From contig WAKH01000040.1 in NCBI GenBank assembly GCA_015523485.1, forward strand, positions 1 to 32,450: a stretch of 32,450 bases of DNA, in the 5' to 3' direction. A model generated the notes under the pieces. It was not told the origin of the DNA, did not search any database, and saw only the letters and a program-made list of their open reading frames with translations. Shown piece by piece: positions 6,973 to 13,492 of this stretch. The stretch comes from Thermodiscus sp. GTDB taxonomy: Archaea > Thermoproteota > Thermoprotei_A > Sulfolobales > Acidilobaceae. Position 1 is the first letter of the stretch. Each line of letters opens with the position of its first letter. The translations under genes were made by a program, and so were the position numbers.

Positions 6973-7992
6973 CTATTTCACCTTGCGGGCAACTACAACC
7001 TCCCTGACTAGAGTGGAATGCACGTGCATGTGGAATCTGCTTCTAACCTCGAGGCCTAGATTAACCGCTAGCTTCCATGGCTCTTCGCGCTCGGGTCCCG
7101 CGTATACGATGTAGCCTCCGGGTTTCACCACTCTAGATGCTTCATTGAGGAAGCCCTCGACGAGCATCTTATAGGAGCGTTTAGCGGTGGTTGTTGATCT
7201 GCCGTATGGCGGGTCGGTAGCTATTGCGTCCACACTATTATCCTCCAGGGGTATCTTCGTCGAATCATGTTGGAAAACTATGCTCCTATCATATACTCCA
7301 TAGTGGCTGAGGTTTATTCGTGCTCCCCTTACCATGTCATCAGTTATGTCGCCGCACAAGCACAACTTAGCCCCTACCAAGCATGCTTCAAGGACGAACC
7401 CTCCAGTTCCACAGAAGGGATCTAAGTAGACGCCATTTACGGGTAGACGGGATAGGTTAACGAAGACCCTGGAAAGCTGTGGGCTAAGGGGGCCTGGTTT
7501 GAAGAAGGGCCTCTTCCCGGGTTTCCTAAGGTTAAAGCTACGTGTATCTTGTACCGATATAACCTCTCCGAGAACGAAGACGCCTTCAGTTAAGAAGAGC
7601 CGCAGGAGTAACTTGCCAGAACCCAATCCATAACTCTTCGCAAGGTTCTTGAGCATGCTCGTATCTATATGGCAAGAGTAGCCCTTATACTTCTTTATAA
7701 TGAGCTTCTCGTATTGCTTCAATCTATCTCCAAGGCGCTTTATCGCGGACTCTATCGCAGTTTCTTCTGAGGATCCCACTTCGAGAACTCTACCAACTTC
7801 TTTAATCCATCCCGATACGTTGGGTAGACTTCCTGGATCGCTATTGGATGAGAATAATGCTATGCCCTCGAAGGAGTAGACTATCCTGCCATTAAATCTA
7901 GTCTCTAGAAGCGCCTCTAGTTCTGCTAAAGGCATTACAGGATGCTCGCCGCTCAGTATCGCGTAGTAGAGGGATTCCTGCTCAACCAACAT
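6973..7992 (-). CDS. trmG10: tRNA (guanine10-N2)-methyltransferase
   Basis: A 339-residue THUMP-methyltransferase (COG1041) that makes m2G or m2,2G at tRNA position 10. An N-terminal THUMP-like half (about 1-150) precedes a Rossmann methyltransferase. The SAM site DPFCGTGG is at 191-198, and the catalytic DPPYG at 260-264 is the amino-methylase signature. ATG at 7990-7992 directly follows the prs stop TAA, so the genes are translationally coupled. The enzyme sits between PRPP synthase and RNase Z in one operon, combining nucleotide supply with tRNA maturation. Confidence 0.92.
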   Translation of the reverse strand: MLVEQESLYYAILSGEHPVMPLAELEALLETRFNGRIVYSFEGIALFSSNSDPGSLPNVSGWIKEVGRVLEVGSSEETAIESAIKRLGDRLKQYEKLIIKKYKGYSCHIDTSMLKNLAKSYGLGSGKLLLRLFLTEGVFVLGEVISVQDTRSFNLRKPGKRPFFKPGPLSPQLSRVFVNLSRLPVNGVYLDPFCGTGGFVLEACLVGAKLCLCGDITDDMVRGARINLSHYGVYDRSIVFQHDSTKIPLEDNSVDAIATDPPYGRSTTTAKRSYKMLVEGFLNEASRVVKPGGYIVYAGPEREEPWKLAVNLGLEVRSRFHMHVHSTLVREVVVARKVK

Positions 7993-8886
7993 TTACACCG
8001 ACAGCGCCCTGGCTATTAGGGGTCCGATATCGATGTATTCTAGTATCGGGGAGTTCTTCTTGATCACCGTGTTAGCGGAGTAAACCCGTGTTATACCTGA
8101 ATTCTTCAGTTTCTCTAATGCATTACCAACGAGTAGTGCATGGGCTACCAAGGCATATACTCTCTCTGCCCCCTGAGTAGCTAGTAATTTGGCTGCCTTA
8201 GCGATTGTTCCGCCTGTGCTGATAATGTCATCAACCAAGATCACGATCCTACCCTTAGCAGGTATCTCTTTCGGCTCCATAACAATATCTCCAGTGACTC
8301 TATCCCTGTGTTTAACCAGATAGTCGTATTCTGCTCCTAATGCTGCTGCGAGTTTCTTAGCCCTATGAAGGGCGCCGCGATCAGGAGCTAATACGAGGAT
8401 GTCTCCTTTGATATCGAGTTTTCCAGCCATGTACTCATATGGGGATAGATTAACTGTTCTCCCATCGAACCATTCCAAGCTTCCAGGCTTATGGATTTCG
8501 ACTGTGACGAGCTCATCGTATCCAGCGCTCCTCAACGCCTTGAGAACCACCCTTATACTGATCGGTTCACCTTCGAGGAACCTCTTGTCTTGCCTGGAGT
8601 AAGCAATGTAAGGTGCTATCAGACCTACACTAGAAGCTCCCGCGCCTAGAGCAGCGTCAGCCAGTAACATTGCTTGAATCAGGGAGTCATTTTGTGGAGG
8701 GCTAAGTGATTGAACAATATATACTTTTTCATTATTTAATCGCTCAGTTATTCTCACATAATGTTCTCCATCGGGGAATATCTTTGTCTTCGCAGTCACA
8801 AGCCGGGCGTTAATGGTTCCAGCAATGCTGGCTGCTAATTCTTGGCTGGGAGTGCTCGGCCCGGCAACGAGAATGACCATTACCAC
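7993..8886 (-). CDS. prs: Ribose-phosphate pyrophosphokinase (PRPP synthase)
   Basis: Makes PRPP from ribose 5-phosphate and ATP for nucleotide, histidine and tryptophan synthesis. It is 297 residues, like other archaeal forms. The ATP/flexible region includes KIFPDGEHYVRI. A ribose-phosphate binding segment is VAPDRGALHRAK-like (LAPDRGALHRAKKLA), and the PRPP-binding loop is ILVDDIISTGGT in the C-terminal third. The start is GTG at 8884-8886 or ATG two codons in. It is first in a minus-strand operon with trmG10 and rnz and divergent from the AmrS-like pair, with only 46 nt between. Confidence 0.95.
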   Translation of the reverse strand: MVMVILVAGPSTPSQELAASIAGTINARLVTAKTKIFPDGEHYVRITERLNNEKVYIVQSLSPPQNDSLIQAMLLADAALGAGASSVGLIAPYIAYSRQDKRFLEGEPISIRVVLKALRSAGYDELVTVEIHKPGSLEWFDGRTVNLSPYEYMAGKLDIKGDILVLAPDRGALHRAKKLAAALGAEYDYLVKHRDRVTGDIVMEPKEIPAKGRIVILVDDIISTGGTIAKAAKLLATQGAERVYALVAHALLVGNALEKLKNSGITRVYSANTVIKKNSPILEYIDIGPLIARALSV

Positions 8887-8932
8887 ACACCGGGGATAAG
8901 GTTGTATACAGGAAAATTAACTCTGACATCAA

Positions 8933-9892
8933 TTGCAGACTCTGGGGTTACACTGGTTGCCGTCGATGCGTAGAGGTCGCGAGAGATACAAGATTGCAAT
9001 GATAGGTATTGGTTCTATGGAGTCAATACCGGTGTACCATTACAACCCGGGGGGAACAGTCGTTAGAGTTGCATTCTCAAGCATTGAAACCCCAGCCTAC
9101 AAATGTGATGTATTCCCGATATGCGTGTTCGGTGAAGGGAGTAGGGTACTATCGTTTCAAGAAGTTGACGAGAGTTTTATCCTCGGGAGACTACGTGCTT
9201 GGTCGGCCACATCGATTTTCATCGATGGTTTAGAACCTCTCAATTCGTTAAGTCGTGAAGCGCTAAACGCCCTGAGATTAAAGGCGAAATCATATCATTA
9301 TACACTTGGAGCTAGGACTCTAGGCCTTGCAGATATAGAGAAGATAAAACTACTTGACTATGTAGTTATCGACTATATGAGGGATTATTCGCTGGAACCA
9401 GCGCTCCCTGGTAATGCAATAAAGCTGCTCTATGATGTGCTAGACCTCGATGCGTGGGTTGAGGTGTCAGCGTATCTAAAAGAGCCAGATATTAAGAAGC
9501 TACATCCACTCATCGTGGCCTTGGAGGGTACACGAGTCCCACTACACGTTTTCATCGAAGATCACAAGGGAGGAGGTCCCGTGAGGGATCTTTATAGTAC
9601 TTTATCAGATAAGCTATACTACGTCTACATACACAACGACATGTATCCTAGACTAGATACACTATGCCCTAATTGCAAGGCCCCCATAGCTTCCAGGGAT
9701 GAAGGAGTTCTTAGATCCCTCGAGCTAAGGGAGTCGAAATGCTGGAAATGCGGCTACACAATACCATTCCAAGGTAGTATAAGGAAGAAGACCCCTAGTC
9801 AACTATTACTTACTGTTGATGAGGGAGGTGTGAAATGGTATCACCCAAGCCAGCTAATAGGGGGCTTCGGCTTCTGGGCAAGCCCCACGTAA
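8933..9892 (+). CDS. Degenerate AmrS paralogue lacking the radical-SAM cysteines
   Basis: A 319-residue protein directly upstream of, and overlapping by 58 nt, a complete AmrS. Direct comparison shows common ancestry. PVYHYNPGGTVVRV (33-46) matches PLYHYHPGSRVLSV in AmrS, and IFIDGLEPL aligns with ISYTYNEPT. Both end in a zinc ribbon: C245-x2-C248-x21-C270-x2-C273 here against CxxC-x22-CxxC in AmrS. The AmrS GCNFFCKFCQ (CxxxCxxC) is absent, and only Cys58 and Cys64 lie nearby. A [4Fe-4S]/SAM site is therefore unlikely, and a scaffold or regulatory partner is my inference. The first start is TTG 8933; ATG 8966 (residue 12) is equally plausible. Confidence 0.75.
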   Translation: MQTLGLHWLPSMRRGRERYKIAMIGIGSMESIPVYHYNPGGTVVRVAFSSIETPAYKCDVFPICVFGEGSRVLSFQEVDESFILGRLRAWSATSIFIDGLEPLNSLSREALNALRLKAKSYHYTLGARTLGLADIEKIKLLDYVVIDYMRDYSLEPALPGNAIKLLYDVLDLDAWVEVSAYLKEPDIKKLHPLIVALEGTRVPLHVFIEDHKGGGPVRDLYSTLSDKLYYVYIHNDMYPRLDTLCPNCKAPIASRDEGVLRSLELRESKCWKCGYTIPFQGSIRKKTPSQLLLTVDEGGVKWYHPSQLIGGFGFWASPT

Positions 9893-10950
9893 GGCCAGCC
9901 ATACTCTGGGAAGAGTTAAAGGATAGGGAGGGATGGGTTAAGTGCAATCTCTGTGCGAGAAGATGTATTATAGCGCCAGGCCGTTACGGAGTCTGTGGCG
10001 TACGGAAGAATATCGATGGTAAGCTCTACACGGTCGTTTATGGCTTGCTAACCGCTATGAACATAGACCCTATAGAAAAGAAGCCACTATACCATTATCA
10101 CCCAGGAAGCAGGGTTCTAAGCGTTTCAACTGTTGGCTGTAATTTCTTCTGCAAGTTCTGCCAGAACTGGTCTATAAGCCAGAGTAGGCTCGAGAAGGGA
10201 TTATATGGCGTCTTTAAGACGCCGGAAGAAGTCGTGTCAGCTGCCTTAGAGTATGATGCTGACGGCATATCATACACATACAACGAGCCCACGATATTCT
10301 TCGAGTTCATGTATGATACAGCAAAGTTGGCTAAGGATAATGGCCTATTCAACACAATGGTGACGAATGGCTACATAACGTCAGAAGCAGTAGATATGCT
10401 CGGAAACCTCATGGATGCGGCGACTGTTGACTTTAAGGGCGGAGGCAACCCGGACTTCTACAAGAAGTATAGCGGTGTCTTGAATCCCGAACATATCTTC
10501 GAAGCAATCTTGGCAATGAGGGACAACGGATGGTTCATCGAGATCACGAACCTCGTCGTCCCCGAGGTGGGCGACCATGAGGATGACATCAGAAAGCTGT
10601 CGGGGTGGATCGTCGATAATATAGGGCCAGAAACCCCATTCCACCTGCTACGCTTCCACCCAGACTATAAGATGCTAGATTTCCCACCGACGCCTCTAGC
10701 CACACTTGAGAAGCTTGCTAAGGTGGCAATGGAAGAAGGTTTGAAGCACGTATATATTGGGAACGTCGCTCCTCATCCATTAGAGCACACGTATTGCCCC
10801 AAGTGCGGATACCGTGTTATCGAGAGAATAGGATTTAGTATTGTGTCATGGAAGCTAAAAGAAGACAACACTTGTCCTAAGTGCGGTTACAAGCTAAACA
10901 TCAAGGGTACATATCATGGTAGGGGCCATGATTACTTGTTCCTTCTGTAG
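9835..10950 (+). CDS. amrS: AmmeMemoRadiSam-type radical SAM enzyme (AmrS)
   Basis: A 371-residue radical SAM protein of the pyruvate-formate-lyase-activating-like AmrS family. The N-terminal cysteines CNLCARRC with GVCGVR (37-56) precede the SAM-cluster motif C102-x3-C106-x2-C109. The partial TIM barrel follows with ISYTYNEPT and VTNGY. A C-terminal zinc ribbon has C321, C324, C347 and C350. In other genomes AmrS accompanies AmrA (AMMECR1) and Memo; neither is in this window, so the substrate is unknown. The ATG at 9835 lies inside the preceding paralogue, indicating coupled expression of the two. Confidence 0.9.
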   Translation: MVSPKPANRGLRLLGKPHVRPAILWEELKDREGWVKCNLCARRCIIAPGRYGVCGVRKNIDGKLYTVVYGLLTAMNIDPIEKKPLYHYHPGSRVLSVSTVGCNFFCKFCQNWSISQSRLEKGLYGVFKTPEEVVSAALEYDADGISYTYNEPTIFFEFMYDTAKLAKDNGLFNTMVTNGYITSEAVDMLGNLMDAATVDFKGGGNPDFYKKYSGVLNPEHIFEAILAMRDNGWFIEITNLVVPEVGDHEDDIRKLSGWIVDNIGPETPFHLLRFHPDYKMLDFPPTPLATLEKLAKVAMEEGLKHVYIGNVAPHPLEHTYCPKCGYRVIERIGFSIVSWKLKEDNTCPKCGYKLNIKGTYHGRGHDYLFLL

Positions 10951-10972
10951 ACAATCATTATCTATCCATTAA

Positions 10973-10980
10973 GAATATAA
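10973..10980 (+). promoter_or_regulatory. TATA box for the RPB9/TFS-like gene
   Basis: GAATATAA just after the AmrS stop would start transcription near 11003, about 34 nt before the TTG start at 11037. This suggests the zinc-ribbon gene has its own promoter. Confidence 0.4.
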
Positions 10981-11036
10981 CCCCCGATTGATCAATGTGG
11001 CGTTGGCCATGACAGTGCCAGTGGAGGTGTCACATA

Positions 11037-11315
11037 TTGAAATATTGTCCTAAATGCGGTGGCCCCATGTTCCCCGTTAAGAAAGGCAAGACCATTTACC
11101 TTAAGTGTCGCAGATGCGGGTATGAGATGAAAGCCACCGAAAAAGACCTGAAGAAGTACAAAGTAGTTCATAAAACGGATGAGAAAGAGAAGGTTGTTAC
11201 CACGAAGGTTATCAGCCAGGTTAGGAAGGCTTCAGCATCGCCTGATGAGCTGGAGAGGGCTAAGGAAGAGTACTATGAACTAGTACTGGACCAGCTCGGG
11301 GAGTATGGGGAGTAA
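11037..11315 (+). CDS. RPB9/TFS-like protein with only the N-terminal zinc ribbon
   Basis: A 92-residue protein. The N-terminal ribbon (C4, C7, C24, C27 in CPKCGGPM and CRRCGYEM) strongly resembles the N-terminal domain of archaeal TFS and RPB9, followed by the usual lysine-rich linker. The C-terminal TFIIS-type ribbon with its catalytic acidic hairpin is absent, replaced by a charged helix (SPDELERAKEEYYELVLDQL). It could bind RNA polymerase without stimulating transcript cleavage. It starts at TTG 11037, with GGAGGTG nine bases upstream. It is divergent in architecture from canonical TFS, which should be encoded elsewhere. Confidence 0.7.
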   Translation: MKYCPKCGGPMFPVKKGKTIYLKCRRCGYEMKATEKDLKKYKVVHKTDEKEKVVTTKVISQVRKASASPDELERAKEEYYELVLDQLGEYGE

Positions 11316-11319
11316 AAAA

Positions 11320-12051
11320 TCACTTTTCTGAAAGGGAACCGAGCAATCCTCCAATAGCCTGCAATTCTTTGCTCGCTTCTTCCAGATCCTTGTGTGTATC
11401 GATTGATTTCCAATAGTATGGTGGGGTCGTGTACTTGACTACCCCTAGCTTGTTATTGTTAGCTAGCTCTGGGAACGCGGTCTTCTCAATGTCACCGTAC
11501 TCAGGGAGGTAATCTACAATCTCCGGGGTGAAGGCATATACGCCGCCGTTAATCCAGTACTCATACAATATTGGCTTCTCTTTAAAGTCCACTATCAGCC
11601 TGTTCTCCTCGTCTATTGAGAGTATACCATAGGGACTCCTCAATGGGACAGCGGCTATCGTTGCCACCAGCTCTCTGCTCTTAACGTCCTCAACCAGCTT
11701 TCTAGGATCGAGATTTGTTATAACATCGCCATTTACCACTACAACTATCTCGTTTCTCCGTAGGATGCTACCAGCATTCTTCAGAGCCCCACCGGTACCT
11801 AGAGGCTCGTCTTCCACAACGTATGTTATTGTCACTCCGTACTTCGATCCACTGCCAAGATGCTCGATTATCTTCTCCTTCAAATAGCCTGCTAAAACTA
11901 CTATCTCATCGAAGCCGTAGTATTTCAACCACTCAATCTGGTACTCGATAACCGACTTTTCACCCACTTTGACCAATGGTTTAGGAACTTCCAAAGTAAG
12001 GGGCCGCAGCCTTTTACCATAGCCGCCCGCTAGGATCATTGCTATTGCCAT
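11320..12051 (-). CDS. Sugar-phosphate nucleotidyltransferase
   Basis: A GT-A fold NDP-sugar pyrophosphorylase domain of about 243 residues. The activation loop AMILAGGYGKRLRPLT, the substrate lysine in PKPLVKVG, DEPLGTGGAL and the metal-site VVNGDV are all visible. It would make an NDP-hexose (mannose or glucose) for glycosylation or cell-surface glycans; the base and sugar cannot be read. There is no C-terminal beta-helix acyltransferase domain. Two starts exist; I choose ATG 12049-12051 because GGGGAG lies 7 nt upstream, rather than the ATG at 12069. It is convergent with the zinc-ribbon gene, only 4 nt apart. Confidence 0.88.
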   Translation of the reverse strand: MAIAMILAGGYGKRLRPLTLEVPKPLVKVGEKSVIEYQIEWLKYYGFDEIVVLAGYLKEKIIEHLGSGSKYGVTITYVVEDEPLGTGGALKNAGSILRRNEIVVVVNGDVITNLDPRKLVEDVKSRELVATIAAVPLRSPYGILSIDEENRLIVDFKEKPILYEYWINGGVYAFTPEIVDYLPEYGDIEKTAFPELANNNKLGVVKYTTPPYYWKSIDTHKDLEEASKELQAIGGLLGSLSEK

Positions 12052-12193
12052 TGTTATCTCCCCAATCATAATGTGTTCTCCACAGTTTTTAATAGCTTTG
12101 AACGATGATGGATTAGTGATACATACGGTAAATCCAACGTACTCAGCTGGTTGTACTACGATTCCTTGGAATCAAGTGTCATCAAGCACGAGA

Positions 12194-12270
12194 TGGTGGG
12201 CCCGGGGGGATTCGAACCCCCGACCGCCCGGTTATCAGCCGGGCGCTCTACCGGGCTGAGCTACGGGCCC
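12194..12270 (-). tRNA. tRNA-Ile (GAU)
   Basis: Read on the minus strand. The acceptor GGGCCCG/CGGGCCC (12264-12270 and 12198-12204), D arm GCUC...GAGC, and anticodon stem CCCGG/CCGGG around loop CUGAUAA give anticodon GAU. The T arm is GGGGG-UUCGAAU-CCCCC. Discriminator A and an encoded CCA occupy 12194-12197. No intron. A 7-bp inverted repeat abuts its 5' end. Confidence 0.96.
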
Positions 12271-12297
12271 TCTCCCTTATCTCAATAGACGGGAGAG
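12270..12297 (-). repeat. Inverted repeat at the 5' edge of tRNA-Ile
   Basis: CTCTCCC at 12270-12276 and GGGAGAG at 12291-12297 can pair over 7 bp around a 14-nt loop. This places a hairpin in the 5' leader immediately before G1 of tRNA-Ile. It may shape RNase P processing or reflect a neighbouring promoter. No clear TATA box was found for this tRNA. Confidence 0.35.
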
Positions 12298-12524
12298 CTG
12301 ATCATGAGCCCGGGAGCCTACCATCATGTGATTATGGTTATCGGAAGATTAGTGTTTTAGCTTTTACGGTCCGTGTTTCCATCGAAGGTTCTCTTCTAAG
12401 ATTCAGTTATCAGCGGCTTCAAAAGAGACTATGTCGTTTAGCTACTCGTTGAAGATCGGAATCATCGTTAACGTAAGCATAAGGGAGTAGATAGTTTGGA
12501 GGAGAACATTTGTTAGAATAGGAA
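12298..12524. other. Gene-free spacer between tRNA-Ile and tRNA-Gln
   Basis: About 230 nt with no credible ORF, tRNA or clean box C/D or H/ACA element. It contains scattered TGATCATGA-like words and an AT-rich segment but no convincing promoter. I see nothing annotatable here. Confidence 0.5.
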
Positions 12525-12562
12525 TGGTAGCCGGGCGGGGATTCGAACCCCGGTCACGGGGG

Positions 12563-12752
12563 TTCTCCCCGCAGGCCTACCGCCTCCCCCGATCTCATGA
12601 TCATTCATGTCTGATCCTTATAAGCCTTCTTTACTATATAGCTGTATAATAATTAAAGATTACTAGTTTGAAACTGGTCGCTTAATGTTTGGGAGTGTAC
12701 GGTTAGGGGAAGCTCAGAGGATTGGGAGGGGGAGGCGGCAGGGCCTGCTGGG
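12563..12752 (-). other. 190-nt tRNA-Gln intervening sequence with 18-bp terminal stem
   Basis: The ends of the insert pair strongly: 12742-12748 with 12571-12577 (7 bp), then 12728-12738 with 12580-12590 (11 bp), separated by a 2/3-nt internal loop. This closes a 137-nt AT-rich interior (12591-12727). There is no ORF, no clear box C/D pair and no endonuclease remnant inside. The GC-rich complementary arms plus an internal TATA box resemble the arrangement of trans-spliced split tRNA halves. Confidence 0.75.
12617..12624 (-). promoter_or_regulatory. TATA box inside the tRNA-Gln insert
   Basis: CTTATAAG on the minus strand is centred 30 nt before the GC-rich arm that begins at 12590. Transcription would start near 12595, just before the paired arm and the 3' exon. 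It could allow independent transcription of the 3' tRNA half. Inferred from spacing only. Confidence 0.45.
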
Positions 12753-12869
12753 CCAGAGCCCCGCATCCTTGGCCGCTAGACGACCCGGCTATCCGTCCTC
12801 ATTTATGATTGATAGCTTGTTCTAGTTTAATAAGGGTTAACCCGTGTTATAACCTACTCTAGGCGTACA

Positions 12870-13328
12870 GTGTTGGATCCCCGACTAAAGAAGCTGATAG
12901 ATGCATGTAACTCTAGCATAGAAGAGTGCCGCGAAGCACTAGACGAGTTCCTTTCATCAATGTGCGAAGATCCAAGTGAATGTGAGACACCGAGAGGAAA
13001 AAGGCGGCTGATCGAGAAGTATGCCTGGGTTGATAAAATCATCGAGAAAGGAGTACCAGACGGGAGATCACGCTTGATCCTCTACGTGATAAGTAGGTAT
13101 CTCGTTAACGTGAAAAACCTGGGCGTTGAGGATGCACACTTAACAATTAAACAGTTCATCGATAATAGTTGCAGAAACTTCAACAATTGCTCTAAGATCT
13201 ATGATTCCTGGATCCGGAATGTGCTCAAAAGCGTCGCTCAAGGGAAGTGGCTTCCTTGGAACCTCGATAAGTTAAGAGACAGGGACCCAGAGCTATACGA
13301 CATCGTTGCATCACTATTAGAGGAGTGA
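12870..13328 (+). CDS. priX: PriX-like DNA primase noncatalytic subunit (tentative)
   Basis: A 152-residue all-helical protein. The segment VPDGRSRLILYVISRYLVNVK, followed by FIDNSC and NNCSKIYDSWIRNVL, recalls the C-terminal helical fold of archaeal primase noncatalytic subunits, especially the crenarchaeal PriX described in Sulfolobus (about 150 aa). PriX binds the PriSL primase and supports initiation of primers. Several Cys pairs are present (x4-x6 spacing), but no Fe-S motif like that of PriL is evident. The start is uncertain, with the first TTG/ATG-type codon at 12870. It lies between tRNA-Gln and tRNA-Ala, both on the opposite strand. Confidence 0.55.
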   Translation: MLDPRLKKLIDACNSSIEECREALDEFLSSMCEDPSECETPRGKRRLIEKYAWVDKIIEKGVPDGRSRLILYVISRYLVNVKNLGVEDAHLTIKQFIDNSCRNFNNCSKIYDSWIRNVLKSVAQGKWLPWNLDKLRDRDPELYDIVASLLEE

Positions 13329-13333
13329 TAGTG
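13312..13333. terminator. Possible bidirectional stem-loop between priX and tRNA-Ala
   Basis: CACTAT and ATAGTG pair over 6 bp around a 10-nt loop spanning the PriX-like stop codon, just before the CCA end of the convergent tRNA-Ala. It has no U-tract, so termination is only a guess. Confidence 0.2.
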
Positions 13334-13336
13334 TGT

Positions 13337-13413
13337 TGGTGGACCGGCCGGGATTTGAACCCGGGGCCTCTCGGGTGCAAGCCGAGCGCTCTTCCAGGCT
13401 GAGCTACCGGCCC
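13337..13413 (-). tRNA. tRNA-Ala (UGC)
   Basis: Minus strand. The acceptor GGGCCGG/CCGGUCC (13407-13413 and 13341-13347) carries the G3-U70 wobble pair that is the alanine identity element. The anticodon stem CUCGG/CCGAG encloses loop CUUGCAC, giving anticodon UGC. The T arm is CCGGG-UUCAAAU-CCCGG. Discriminator A and CCA are encoded at 13337-13340. No intron. Confidence 0.97.
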
Positions 13414-13492
13414 GTCCAACACCTACGATTAGTTGGAACGAGTTTATCAACCTTACTTCCCAAATCCGAGCGTGTTACGATGGTGTAATAAG

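Larger units (their letters stand above)
12525..12790 (-). tRNA. tRNA-Gln (CUG) in two exons separated by 190 nt
   Basis: Minus strand. The acceptor AGCCGGG/CCCGGCU (12784-12790 and 12529-12535) has the A1-U72 start typical of archaeal tRNA-Gln. Discriminator A and encoded CCA are at 12525-12528. The T arm CGGGG-UUCGAAU-CCCCG and anticodon stem CGGGG/CCCCG are intact. The loop CUCUGG plus C gives anticodon CUG (12754-12756). The interruption is at 37/38: CUCU pairs with GGAG as the central helix, with bulges GGC and AAC, so splicing-endonuclease cuts fall after 12753 and before 12562. The exons are 12753-12790 and 12525-12562. It is either a long cis intron or two halves of a split tRNA. Confidence 0.9.

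Noticed and set aside
12143-12185. TTGATGA...CTGA on the minus strand after tRNA-Ile, another possible C/D sRNA
   Set aside because: No internal D'/C' pair is recognisable, the element is short, and no promoter is evident.
12430-12490. ACGATGA...CTGA on the minus strand between tRNA-Ile and tRNA-Gln, of C/D sRNA length
   Set aside because: The internal D' and C' boxes are missing and the C box is imperfect.
12591-12727. Nested gene or homing endonuclease remnant in the tRNA-Gln insert
   Set aside because: No ORF of useful length and no LAGLIDADG-type segment on either strand.
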